Source: Hermatobates lingyangjiaoensis (lineage: Eukaryota; Arthropoda; Insecta; Hemiptera; Hermatobatidae). Taken from it: a stretch of 64,000 nt of DNA. The DNA lies in NCBI GenBank assembly GCA_026182355.1, contig JAPFBL010001617.1, positions 6,025,001 through 6,089,000 on the forward strand, read 5' to 3'. The translations under genes were made by a program, and so were the position numbers. Positions 1 to 9,985 of the stretch are shown here, piece after piece; position 1 is the stretch's first letter, and each line of letters opens with the position of its first letter. The notes under the pieces are model-generated. The model ran no database searches. It saw only the letters and a program-made list of their open reading frames with translations, and was not told the origin of the DNA.

Positions 1-92
1 ACAAAGAAAAATACTATGTGGATTTTAACAACAACTGTAGTCTGAATGAACACGTGACACTGATCAGTGTATAACATAGTATTTTTCTTTGT
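1..92. repeat. Short inverted repeat at window edge
   Basis: Bases 1-19 (ACAAAGAAAAATACTATGT) recur as an exact reverse complement at 74-92, enclosing a 54-base loop. The element may begin outside the window, so only the hairpin is claimed. Confidence 0.7.
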
Positions 93-120
93 AAAATAAT
101 TTGTAATGTAGTACTTGGTT

Positions 121-270
121 TTTTATAAAATTTTTAAATAAAAACCGAAACGTTGGCAATGAGAGTTTAATTTGAACCTGAAGAACTGACTGAGTCCCGA
201 TAAACTTTAGTTTTGTTTCTATTCCACGGTCGATACTTTTATCAATATATATATATATATATATATATAT
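121..270 (+). repeat. PLE-type terminal repeat, family 1, running into (TA)n
   Basis: An A/T stem is followed by CCGAAACGTTGGCAATGAGAG, a CCTGAAGAACTGACTGAG block and CCACGGTCGATACTTTTATC, then (TA)n. The same order occurs at about 29902-30030, and relatives lie in both arms of the inverted repeats at 28301-28582 and 29512-29981. The CCGAAACGT half resembles the 3' half of a hammerhead core. Assignment to Penelope-like elements is inferred from this hammerhead-like half and the terminal (TA)n, which matches other PLE ends in the window. Confidence 0.5.
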
Positions 271-294
271 ACAAAGGCTGTCGTTATCAGGCTT

Positions 295-365
295 TGGAGC
301 GATTGACATCTATTCCTGACGACGAGGACATCGAAATATAGTAGTGAGTTCAGTGATTTCTTTTC
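295..365 (+). repeat. Hammerhead-like terminal motif, family 3
   Basis: CTGACGA (316-322) is followed by a short potential stem and GAAA (333-336), then TATAGTAGTGAG. The same string (CTGAYGA, CGACGA..., GAAATATCGTNGTGAG) recurs at 1441-1490 (minus), 58751-58778 and 62230-62275. The order is that of hammerhead conserved boxes, but stem I pairing is poor, so activity is not claimed. Confidence 0.4.
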
Positions 366-458
366 TGTGTGTTCTTTTGAAAATTCTAGTTTAATCAGTT
401 TATTCAGTTCGAAAAATCGTTTTATGTAATTGGTTATATATATATATATATATAGTTA

Positions 459-1214
459 AAGTGTACCACAGCTTCGACAATCACGACTTGAAAACTAGGA
501 TGTTCCTCTCTCCTGACGGTCTTGTAAAAGGTAGGTGGAAATTCCCAAATAAGATGTCGAAAGGACTCTGAAACACTTTTTAATACACTTTAATGACTAG
601 CAAAAGTTTTAAGAAAACTGACAAACTAACTTCACAGGCAAACATTTTTAACAATACTAACTAACAAAACTGACAAACTAACATAACAAGCTTTGGATCA
701 TCTAAAATCATCATCAGGTTGTTATATGTTAAATCAAGAATTATATAACGAGAAAAAAAGGTAAAACGAGAGGAAGAGGTAAGGCGACACAGTTAAGGCT
801 GGGAAGGGAGTTGAACTGACCAATAGGGAGCAGCTTAAGTACAGGCGAAATGACTAACCCTTTCAAAGACCAATCCTGTAGCATGCGTAGTAAGTTTGTA
901 ACTACTTTCAAAATTTCTAATAGTAAGGATTATGTCTATATCGCACATCTGGCCATTAATTGAGATATTTAAGTCTTTAATATATAAGGCTTCTAATATA
1001 TGGAACATGTGGACATTTCTTTCATTTCTCAAGAAAACATGACATAGTTTATCAGTTTTTTTAAAAGTTTTGCTAGTAATTAAAGTGTGTTAAAAAGTGT
1101 TTCAGTATCCTTTGGACAACTTATTTGGGAATTATAACCTACTTTGTGCAAGACTGTCAGGAGAGTGTAACAGCTTAGTTTAAAAGTCGTGATTGCCCAT
1201 GCTGCGGTACACTT
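459..1214. repeat. Inverted repeat pair (about 170-bp arms) around a PLE endonuclease remnant
   Basis: The left arm (459-628) and right arm (1046-1214) are diverged reverse complements; AAGTGTACC, AATCACGACTT, TCCCAAATAAG and GAAACACTTTTTAA are shared. Between them lies the minus-strand endonuclease tail at 835-1032. A GIY-YIG remnant between inverted termini is repeated at 49456-50331, consistent with PLE pseudo-LTRs in inverted arrangement (known for the class; inference here). Confidence 0.6.
835..1032 (-). pseudogene. C-terminal tail of a PLE GIY-YIG endonuclease (fragment)
   Basis: A 65-codon open stretch contains MFHILEALYIKDLNISING near its start. This resembles the last helix of GIY-YIG endonucleases in Penelope-like elements, where an E-A-x-x-I segment carries the metal-binding Glu and is followed by x-P-x-I-N-x-Q. 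The catalytic GIY...YIG strand pair is absent, so this is a 5'-truncated fragment. It lies between inverted terminal repeats. Family assignment rests on this short motif and is tentative. Confidence 0.45.
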
Positions 1215-1260
1215 CAACAAAATATGCCTCCAAGAAGATTTGCTGCCATCTTATACTAAT

Positions 1261-1398
<138 letters not shown>

Positions 1399-1440
1399 AG
1401 TTCACAAAGGAAAGAGAAAAACAGATAAAAACACACACTA

Positions 1441-1490
1441 AAGACTCACTACGATATTTCGACATTCGTCGTCGTCGGGCAGAACTAGTC
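1441..1490 (-). repeat. Hammerhead-like terminal motif, family 3 (minus strand)
   Basis: Read on the minus strand it gives CCGACGACGACGAATGTCG, then AAATATCG and TAGTGAGTC, matching 295-365 and 62230-62275. The first core box is CCGACGA instead of CUGANGA, so this copy is broken as a ribozyme. Confidence 0.4.
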
Positions 1491-1685
1491 CCTTTGAGTA
1501 TCTGAAGACTACTTATAATGAAACATTTGTAGCACATTGTATAAAAATTATAGCGAAAGTAACACAAAGATAGACACTGACATTTATATTATATCTGTGT
1601 CTTTCTTTGTGTCACTTTCGTTGTAATATATATATTTGTATAGGTAGGCAGCAAATCTTCTTTTAAACAAGTTGAATTGAAATTT

Positions 1686-2396
1686 GCAGCAGCCTCTGCA
1701 TTTTCGCCTTTTTTACTGACTGTCTCTAATTTTCTGATTATTTTTCTTTCATTTTGGGGTAAATCCCAAATTAATTTTGCCAGTTGAACTTTACCAGTTG
1801 GGTTAACATATCATGACAAGTTAAACGTTAATATTGAAATTAATATTAATTATTAATAATTTAATATTAATATTAAAAGTTAATATCAAAACAAGTGAAC
1901 TGTTTTGATTTATTCAGGTTCCTTGTCCTTTCAATATGGAGCACTTTCGGCACGTGACGAGTGACCAACCGCATCTTCACAAATAAGGGAAACGAGGCAG
2001 TCTTCGAGGAAGTGCCCAAGCTAGATCTCGCGGAAGTGGGTTTTCACGACCTGAGTTAACAAGAGTTATAAACATAAACCTTTAATCTTTATAAGATGGC
2101 TACTTGGTGAAAGAGGTTATCCAGCATTACAGGTGAACAATAGAAAGGAAAAAAAGAAGAGTAACACGTAAGAGAGAGATGAAAAAGATAGGAAAGAATA
2201 GGTAAGTAGGAGAAAGAGTGAGAGATGGTGGTACAATATATCTAGAGAATAAAGGAGGAGCATACAAACGTTTAACTTGTCATGATATGTTAACCCAAGT
2301 GGTAAAGTTCAAATGTCTCTGGGAAAATTAATTTGGGATTTACCCCAAAATGAAGGAAATAATCAGAAAAAAAGTGATAAATGCAGAGGATGCTGC
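1686..2396. mobile_element. Non-autonomous TIR element, about 0.7 kb
   Basis: Terminal inverted repeats of about 130-145 bp (1686-1829 and 2267-2396) start GCAGCAGCCTCTGCATT and end with its near complement. Both share the GGGGTAAATCCCAAATTAA and GTTAACATATCATGACAAG blocks. The interior has no coding capacity but holds a GC-richer patch (about 1920-2060) and a (TTAATA)n-like run. A (TA)n tract follows the right end directly. This is MITE-like; superfamily unknown. Confidence 0.65.
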
Positions 2397-2623
2397 ATAT
2401 ATATATATATATATATATATATTTCTTATAGAGTATGTCCTTAAGGCATAGAATTTGATGCGCTAATATATATAAGTGATCTAACTCAAAATGATGACCA
2501 ATATTTACAATTGGTGATAGTAATTCTGTGTGAATAAATTGAAAGAATATTGACTTTAAAATTAAAAAAAAAAAAATTATAGATCATATTTGTGCAGTCT
2601 GTTATAGTGTGGTAAGTACTCAT

Positions 2624-2810
2624 ATTGGGGAATTTCAACAATTATGTCTCCACACAAAAAAAAGTTTAATATGAAAACTAACAACGCGTTTCAAACACAT
2701 CAGCAGTATTGAAATGTAAGCCTGAAGAAGTCGTAATCGTTCGAAACGCATTGTTAATTTTCATATTAACTTTTTTTTGTGTGGTGATGTAATTTTTGAA
2801 ATGCCCCAAT
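2624..2810. mobile_element. Fold-back element with hammerhead-like core
   Basis: Inverted arms begin ATTGGGGAATTTCAA and end with TTTTTGAAATGCCCCAAT; inside, CACACAAAAAAAAGTT and TTTCATATTAAC are mirrored. The right arm carries CTGAAGA (2722-2728) and GAAA (2743-2746). The left arm, read on the minus strand, has GAAACGCGTTGTTAG, in which ACGCGT is a perfect palindrome where a dimeric hammerhead would place stem III. Element class is uncertain; a PLE terminal pair is possible. Confidence 0.5.
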
Positions 2811-3320
2811 AATTTTTGTTTTCTTTTGGTTCGGATTTAATTTATATCAGCGAATCTATTTCTGAGATGAAGATGTATTTAACAACTTTTACCATGTGAC
2901 TTTGTGAAACGTACCTTCTATATAAAAATGAATTGGACTATAATAAGCCTTTTTGAAGATTGATAACATTTGGTTCCTTATACATTATCTATTAAAATTT
3001 TTTTATTTAATTCAGTATCACATTATTCGTTGTTAATTATCATATATTATTAAAATATATAAATTCACTATTTTTGTTTGAAGTTAAAGTTTATATTGTG
3101 ATAAATCTGGCTGATATTGTTTTTTTATTGGTGAAATTATGTTAACTTTAATTATGCTTCTTCTGTCATGAAGAACATCAGTTACATAGTTATACTTATG
3201 AACATAGTTGTAGTAGGGCATTTTATTTTCCTGGTAATGAGAAAAAGATTCGTTTTATTTATTTACTTATTATCGTATATTGAAGTTCAGGTCAACTAAC
3301 ATCATGTATCCCTTCATATG

Positions 3321-3372
<52 letters not shown>

Positions 3373-5639
3373 GTTGCATAGATAAGAGGATGTGATTTTA
3401 CTATAAAGCTATACATTATATTATCATATTTTATTATAAATATTGATCTCCTGAACACATACTGAATCTAGTCATATATTTTTTGTTATATAACTTCTTT
3501 ATTGCCCTTAATATAGATTTGTATAGTTAATGTCTTACTTTTTGTGATCTTGGTTCTTAATAAAAAGAAAAAACATATGTCATTCGAGAGTTATTGGAAT
3601 TACACTTAATATACTATATGATAATTTTGAATGGTTACTTATTTCATGAAAATTCCATTAATTTTGAACTATCTAAAATAACACGGTAGATCATGCAGTT
3701 ACACAAAATGATAGCAAATGTATACGATGCTCTAAGCTCTTAGATAACAAACCTTCATCAGTGTAAAGAGAAGGGGAGAGTAATCGAAGAGCAATAATAA
3801 TGCATAATTGAATTAGGTATTATATTTTTCTTCACTTTGTAATTATGGAACTGTTACTAGAAGCTGACACTAAACTATCAGTTAATGTATCATGGAATGT
3901 TTGGTAACGTAGAATGTATTTTAATTACTTTTTTTTTAGTTGACCAAGCAATATATTTCTAATATTATAGTGATTTAATAAGTTGTAGTTATAGTTCTGC
4001 GATGATATTATAATAGTGTATACATTGAAATTTAAACGTAGAAAAAGAAGACATACACATAATATTCAGAGTTTCATTTTATATTTTTTCTTCTGGTTTT
4101 GACTAATAATTTTGATTTGATTTCTTTTTCATGTTAGGTACTAAAAAGAAGGCCACCTAGCTTATCTCGTATAATTTAGTTGAATCTGTAAAGGGGTAAT
4201 GTTACACATTAAACGGAACCCTTTTTTGCATTATTTTTATGATTATGAAATAATCACATTCATATGCAATTAATACTTAACACTTAGTTAATTTTCGAGG
4301 TATTAAATTCAGCATTTGAATTATGAAATAAACACCAAAGTTCTTTCGGTTTTAGAAGTAGCTTAAATATAAATTTATCCAGAGGAGTAAATTATTTGTG
4401 ATAATATAGTCTATTGGTTTGAAGTTTAAAATATTGTTTCTTTAACCCATGATTTGTTGGTTCAGATGTTCTTTGCTTTCCAAATACTATAGGAATGTGA
4501 TGTTGCATTAAAAGCAAATGATGTACTTTATTAATTTAAGTGAAGAACTATGCATGTTTCTGTTGCATTTCTTTTTACTTTCAGTGTCAATTGTCTGAAG
4601 TAGAATTTTGTTTGTATACTTATTGGTCAGAAAGCTGTTTTTATTATGCTATTTTTCATCTAATATTTTTATAAAAAAATATTAAAAAGACAATTGTATT
4701 CATGTTCATTATTATTAAATAGAATTCATGGTACTATTTTATTAACTAAACCATTTTTGGGTTTTAATTATCTTGGAGATTTATTTCATTTTATATTTTG
4801 CCTATAATGAGTGGTTAAATCTGCAAGCTAAGGGTGCAAAATGTGGAACGATAGCACGAGGTTTTGCAAGCATGGTGTACAGCAAGATTCCTCTGTTGCA
4901 TAGTTGAGTGGTGAAGTCGAAACCAAACTGCTGGTCGGAGATGATATTGTGGAGGTATAGGATAGGAAGTATTCTTTTATGTTAGTCCCTCTAGCATTTA
5001 TCCTAGAATTGGTAGGAGACTGATTAGTCATAATAAAGTGGTATGGTAGGATGGTTTATTAGGTTGATGGGGTGTCATTTTTGGAGAATGTATAGTGAGT
5101 AAGACAGAAATAAAAATAGAGTGGTTTACACTCAAGTCTATGTCGGTGTATTGTCAACCCCTTCTTAGTCAAATTATTAATTTGTAGTATAATGTGACTG
5201 ACTCACTTTTATTAATTATAACGATAGTATATCATTGCTATATCGCAATTTCATAAGGCACTAAGGTAGAAAGAACTTAATAGCTATCCTTTTTCATTTC
5301 CTCATCCAACATTGACAATTTTGGAAATTTTTCTTTTGCAATATTCATATTAACACAATAATTAATAGAAATTGTAATGTTTCTAACATCACTGAAGAAT
5401 GGGTTCAAAATGGCAGTTTTGGTATGAAATACGATAATGTACTTTTTCATAAGTCAGTATTACCTGAAATCATTGGGATTCCTTATGACATGAAACTATA
5501 CGTTTATCAAATGCCATTTAGATTGCGGTTTAAACGGTCGAACGTGTAGATATGTTACAGCACTGTCGATGGACACCTGACCAGCCTCAGGCAGGTACAC
5601 ATAAAGAAAAATGGTTTCAGCGTCACGCATTGGCGATGT
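2811..5639. other. AT-rich stretch without recognisable genes
   Basis: There is a (TA)24 tract at about 3324-3371. A somewhat more complex segment at 4820-5160 has a 67-codon minus-strand open frame with no recognised motif. Part of 5330-5640 may belong to the Gypsy relic downstream, but I could not align it with confidence. Confidence 0.6.
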
Positions 5640-6165
5640 TAGAATATGTGTTGTTTCCAAGGTAACATTGAATAAATATATAACGGATTTTGACTGTCGA
5701 ATTCCTCGTATCGATGATATATTTACCCAGGTGAATGAGTATTTGGATATACTTTATTTATTTGGCCCCAACAAAGCTTAGCTTTAATACTTGATGGATG
5801 ACGAAAGTGCTATCATTCAACATTGAAAACTCACAAAGGACTGCTCAAGTAAAAGGGCGAATGTAAAAGATAATGTTTTTATACATTATAATCAATATTT
5901 TACAAATTATGTTGGCTACGGATGTATCGCCCGTGGATGTTAGGGTCGTTTTATTCCATAGCTTTCAAAATGAGACAGAAAACCTATTGCCTTTGCCTTT
6001 AGGACACTTACAGCTTATATGAGGAACTAAGTCCAAATGGACAGAGTCTGCTGCTATATACTGAGCTATACTGAAATTCTCTCAGTATATTTATGATCGA
6101 CATTTAACTCTAATCATTGACTGCAGACCTTTGACTTCAATATTAAATGAGCATAGAGGTAGTAA
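5640..6165 (+). pseudogene. Gypsy-type pol relic: RT start and RNase H
   Basis: Frame-shifted translations give TDFDCRIPRIDDIFTQVNEY (about 5685-5745). This corresponds to the segment of Ty3/Gypsy reverse transcriptases ending in a P-R-I-D-D block, just before the first catalytic motif. Further on come LATDVSPVDVRVVL, PIAFAFRTLT, then YDRHLTLII and PLTSIL. These are the successive RNase H landmarks of Gypsy pol (A-S-D-A-S, P-I-A-F-A-S-R-T-L, Y-G-R-x-F-x-L-x-T-D-H-x-P-L). Most of the RT palm is missing between the two parts. Several stops and frame changes make it dead. The integrase relic at 7230-7760 is likely the rest of the same element. Confidence 0.7.
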
Positions 6166-6194
6166 TGGAGTCATTAAGCGCCACTAATAGTCTC

Positions 6195-6715
6195 TAACAC
6201 TCAACTCCGACTTTCGGCCTTCACGAAGCTACCCTGTTAACCTGCTATATGCAGGGACAAGCGAAAGAGGAGGAGAAGGTGATAAGGGGCGTTTCACATC
6301 CTTCCTAATCCCAAAATCCCCTCCTTTTATCCCAGCCCCAATCTAAGGTGTTTGCGATCCGTGCCGAAGGATAGATGATACAGGGGTTACTGCATTATGA
6401 ACGGAGCCTCAAGGGTACCAGGCGACCCCCTTGTGTAAATAGCCTTACTCCGGTATGCGGTGTTCTGCCGGAGCGGACAAATTGCTACCGATAGAGCTTT
6501 AGGGATTTTCCCCTGTAAGGAGAAGGAAGTCCGAAGAACATCTTCCGGAAGTGCAGAGGGTCCAATACTAGTGCTAACTAGTAGGAACCAACCTCCCACA
6601 AGTGTACCTGAGGACTCGAAGAAGACCGTACCGAAGAAGGAGAAACGAAAGGCTTTCAATAGTTTTTTCAAAACTATTTGTAATTTCAAAGGAAGTACAA
6701 TAGTTTTTTTTTAAG
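6195..6715 (+). repeat. GC-rich dispersed repeat (copy 1) splitting the Gypsy relic
   Basis: Composition jumps well above the surroundings. Blocks ACCCTGTTAACCTGC, AGAGGAGGAGA, TCTAAGGTGT and GCCTCAAGGGTACCAGGCG recur in reverse orientation at 32215-32545, so this is an interspersed repeat. Downstream it holds an 84-codon frame (6460-6714) ending in a Lys/Glu-rich segment (EDSKKTVPKKEKRK) of unknown identity. A 5' UTR plus ORF1 start of a LINE is one possibility. It sits between Gypsy RNase H and integrase, so it probably inserted there. Confidence 0.6.
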
Positions 6716-7229
6716 ACACAGTGCTATAGTCACCCTCTGATAAATGAACATAAGTCTGCCTACTCTTTCTGTAAAGAATGATTCACTATGCTATGCATTT
6801 ACTGGTTTCAAATGCAAAATTGAATACAAAAAAAAAATTCAAAAGAATAATGTGGACTTTCTTTCCAGTTTCCATGTGAACAACCATTTTTCCTTTGAAC
6901 AATACACCAGATGTAATCTATGATTTCCAGTGAGACTTTAGAATTAGACTGAAACTTTCAAACTTAGAAATCATGAAAAAGGGAACTCAGAATGATCCTC
7001 TATTGAAAACGACATTATGTGCTCTTAACGAAAGGAAAACGTTTAAGGAAGCTCGGTTAAGAGAAAGTTGAAATTACTCTTCAAGAAGGTTATTTTTTCA
7101 AAGGTTTAAGAGTTTGTTCACAAAAGAGTTTGTGCAGTTTGCAAGATGATATTATAGGAACTTCACACAAGACATTAAGGCATTGTGAATATTAAATATT
7201 TGACAGTAAGGTACTGTTATTAGAACATT

Positions 7230-7760
7230 GACAAAGACACAAGAAATAGAGAAAAAATGTAAGATTGTTGTGTGAAACAAATATCCTAACCAAAGTTCAG
7301 TGTCATCCCTGAGTGCCTACCAGGTAGCCCATATCAAAGAATTCACATTGGCTTGTAAGTCCAGAAGATGGATTGCATTGTTGTATTATTGTTTATTCTT
7401 TCAGCAAATGGGTTGGAGCCATTTGCTCAGACTACAACTGAGTTTTGCAGTCGAGAATTAAGTAAAACGTTAATGAATTTTGATATTCCAGTGGTGATTG
7501 TATGTGACAATGGTCCTCAATGGACATCTTATATTTTTGTAAAATTTTTTGATGTCTAATGGAATTCCTCAGACATCGACTGAATACTGGTTTTCATCTA
7601 TCATATAATGCTGAAACTGAACGATTTGGTCAGGCTTTTAATTAAGTCCCTTCATTGTATGCACGAATCCTGCAATATCGACTTAAAACTTTGGATGCAA
7701 AGCGTAAGGTCACCATCAGTGAGGGAACGAGTTAATCTAATGATAGATTCTAGGAAGAGA
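7230..7760 (+). pseudogene. Gypsy-type integrase core relic
   Basis: FDIPVVIVCDNGPQWTSYIF (about 7477-7536) matches the second catalytic segment of retroviral-type integrases (I-P-x-x-I-V-S-D-N-G-x-Q-F-T-S). In the next frames GIPQTSTEY and a N-A-E-T-E-R-F-G-Q-A run follow, matching the segment with the third acidic residue (Y-H-P-x-S-N-G-x-A-E-R). The upstream first-Asp region is damaged. At least two frameshifts are visible. With the RT/RNase H relic 1 kb upstream it forms one degraded LTR retrotransposon; I could not define LTRs. Confidence 0.75.
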
Positions 7761-8149
7761 TGCACAAACAAAACTGTATGATGAGACCTACAGTATAGAT
7801 ATGAAATTTAAAAGAAACACTGAGATTAACAAAGAGGCCAAGGAAGAAAACTAATTGCACATGGGAGATGGATGCCCAGAAAAGCCACGAAGAAAGGAAA
7901 ATAGATCTGTAGATGTGATTGAGTTGGAGGATGGATGGAGTTGGGGAAACTAATGGAGATAATTTCAAATGCGATGTTGCGCTGGGGATATTTATAGGAC
8001 TTTCAGCTTATGAATTTGAGTTTTTTTTTGTTTAACAGCCAGTGTTAATCAGTCTTTGGAAACATTCATATTTAGTTTTTAGTTTAGCATTTTTGACAAA
8101 TAATTTTAATATGAATTTTTATTGACATTCACAATATCAAAAAAAAAAA
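7761..8149. other. Probable 3' part of the Gypsy relic, unresolved
   Basis: A plus-strand frame with many charged residues (KFKRNTEINKEAKEEN) follows the integrase and could be its C-terminal tail. No LTR boundary was found. Confidence 0.3.
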
Positions 8150-8583
8150 TATATAAAGATTTCACATAAATACGTGAATAACAATCAATAATCAAACCAC
8201 AATAAGAAAACGGGAAAACGAGACTAAGACCTTTCAACCGTAACAAGCGGTCTTCGTCAGAGTCAAAAACCTAACTGAAACACTAGATGCAAAGAACATC
8301 TGATGAGGGGTTGAGAAGAGTGGGAGGGAAAGAGTGGTATTTTAAAAGGGTGAAAGCGCAGGAAAGGACTGATGTCCAGAAAGGGATGTTTGGGGAAACA
8401 AAGGAGTACAGTAAGAAAGAGTAAAAAACTATCCACTAGCTGTCAACCCTCTTAGGAGAGGCTATTGCCCTCGTAACAAAAGTATCAAGTTTGAAGAGAC
8501 CGTTACTAATGTTTATAATATTTGATCTATTAAATTTAATTAGAGACGATTCAATAATATTTCTTAACAACATTGATTTTTCA
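8150..8583 (-). pseudogene. PLE-A: end of a GIY-YIG endonuclease and 3' UTR
   Basis: On the minus strand, 8583 to 8437 encodes KSMLLRNIIESSLIKFNRSN and continues to a TAG after KRVDS. It is nearly identical to the C-terminus of the larger PLE at 60250-61906 (KSILLRNIIESSQNKFYRSN...KRVDS). The 3' UTR runs to about 8150 and carries a hammerhead motif at 8222-8264, about 170 bp after the stop as in the other copy. The 5' side ends where a Helitron starts (8584), and the interrupted PLE word is the same one found intact at 61760. Confidence 0.8.
8222..8264 (-). ncRNA. Hammerhead ribozyme motif in PLE-A 3' UTR
   Basis: Minus strand 5' to 3': GACU, then the core CUGACGA, a stem-loop with ACCG/CGGU arms and a 7-nt loop, GAAA, then GGUCUU and AGUC. 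Stem I is GACU/AGUC (4 bp). Stem III would be AGGUCU, self-complementary with one G-U pair, so it works best as a dimer. Cleavage is predicted after the U before AGUC. Hammerheads in PLE termini are established; activity of this one is inferred from sequence. Confidence 0.7.
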
Positions 8584-9006
8584 TCTATATAAATAAAATA
8601 ATGATTTTGTCTGTACATTGCTTAGAACTGACTCATTTCAAGTTCTCTTTACGTTTCATACATTGGAGAAACCGAAACCACCCTTAGAAAAATTTCTGTC
8701 GGTTTGTCTGTTTGTCCGCAAAACTTTGTCACAAGTAAACTCAGCTACCATAAGACATATAAAGCTGAAACTTTTACAGTAAATTTTTGTAGGTCTAACT
8801 TAAAATATAGGCTCTGAATTGATTGGAAATTCAACGTAGAAGTGAAGTTATGGACGTTAAAGCAAAAACGTTTGTCACAAGTAAACTCAGCTACCATAAG
8901 ACATGGCGAGCTGAAACTTTGACACTGGATTTGTGTATGTCTAACTTAAAATACGGACTCTAAATAAATTCATAATTCAGTACAGAAGCGAAGTTATAGG
9001 GCTTTA
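8584..9006 (+). mobile_element. Helitron-1 5' fragment
   Basis: It starts with TC (TCTATATAAATAAAATAATG) preceded by A, and is close to the first 400 bp of the copies at 51006, 52588 and 54649 (ATTGCTTAGAACTGACTCA, TTGTCCGCAAAACTTTGTC, GCGAGCTGAAAC). Only two units of the 8-bp TCGGTTTG-type repeat are present here. It stops at GGGCTTTA, about 415 bp in, where PLE-B sequence begins. No helicase remains. Confidence 0.8.
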
Positions 9007-9759
9007 TTATTAGTTTGAAAATAATTTTTATATACAAAAATTTGGGCTTGCAATAGGTAACTACTAATTTATACATAATTCTTTAATAAGAATTTATACA
9101 TGTAATGTATACATGGAATTTAATTAAGTAATTTATACATGGAATTCTTTGAAAGTAAAATGTTAAGCTCAATATTGCCTAGATATGTTAAATGGTATAG
9201 ATATGTTGCTGATATACTATGCATCTGTTCTAATTCTATAAATAAAGATGATTTCCTTATAAAATTAAATTCATTAGTGCCGACAATTAAATCCACAATG
9301 GAAGAAGAAGCAAGTGGTAATTTGCCCTTCTTAGATGTCCTGATCCGTAGGCTACCTAATGAGTTACGCTTTAGTGTATATAGAAAACCTACGAATGTAC
9401 TTGCATATGTTCACTTTTATTCTTCCCATCCAAAAAATGTTAACATTTCTGTTTTTAGAAATATGTTTTTAAGGGCGTTAAGAGTGTGCTCTCCTGAATT
9501 CGTTAATGAAGAGATTAACAACATTAGGTCAATTGCCCTTTCATTAAAATACCCCCCTTATGTCGATTTAGCTTTGAAGGGTGCTAAAAAAACTTTCTCT
9601 AATACTTCAACGGAGCCCCGTACATTGTCAAATTCTATAGTTTTGCCATATCATGAGTCATTGGACCCCCTTCCAAGATTAGCCAAACAACTTGATTTTG
9701 GTATTGTATTAATAACGACATTGGTAGAGCAATATTACACTAAAAATAATAACTATTAA
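9007..9759 (+). pseudogene. PLE-B: reverse transcriptase fragment
   Basis: The open frame from 9139 shows RYVADILCICSN, which is RT motif C with YVDD changed to YVAD (a catalytic Asp lost). It is followed by NLPFLDVLI and YRKPTNVLAYVHFYSSHP, the post-palm landmarks of Penelope-like RTs. The parallel copy at 60949-61455 retains YVDD. Just upstream, KIIFIYKNLGLAIG in another frame corresponds to RT motif B (N-x-F-Y-K-Q-x-F-G-x-A-M-G). The 5' half is missing, and the frame ends at a stop after ITTLVEQYYTKNNNY without reaching the endonuclease. It is opposite in orientation to PLE-A. Confidence 0.85.
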
Positions 9760-9789
9760 GTTCCTCTGCAATAATATGTCAGATTATTC

Positions 9790-9985
9790 TAGAACAGTTG
9801 TTACACTTTTGTTATAAGTTATCATTACACTAAAATAAATGAAATCATTAAATTGATTATCTATGAGTTTTTTAATATTTATCGCAGAGTTCGTTTATAT
9901 TTCTACACAATAGCCACACTAAAATAAAACCAAATCTATATTGATTGTCAATGAGTTTAATATGATGAATTTATACAATTTTCAT
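9790..9985 (+). repeat. Two diverged units of an about 110-bp tandem repeat
   Basis: Each unit carries CACTAAAATAAA, then an AATTGATT or TATTGATTGTC word and a terminal ATGAGTTT. A related pair lies at about 33080-33230 (TACATTAAAATAA...ATTGATTGTGACGAGTTT). Function unknown. Confidence 0.45.

Noticed and set aside
5119..5140. GTGGTTTACACTCAAG as another copy of the short dispersed repeat
   Set aside because: Match is limited to about 16 bp without the AAATCT lead or the CTATAAGTAAC tail.
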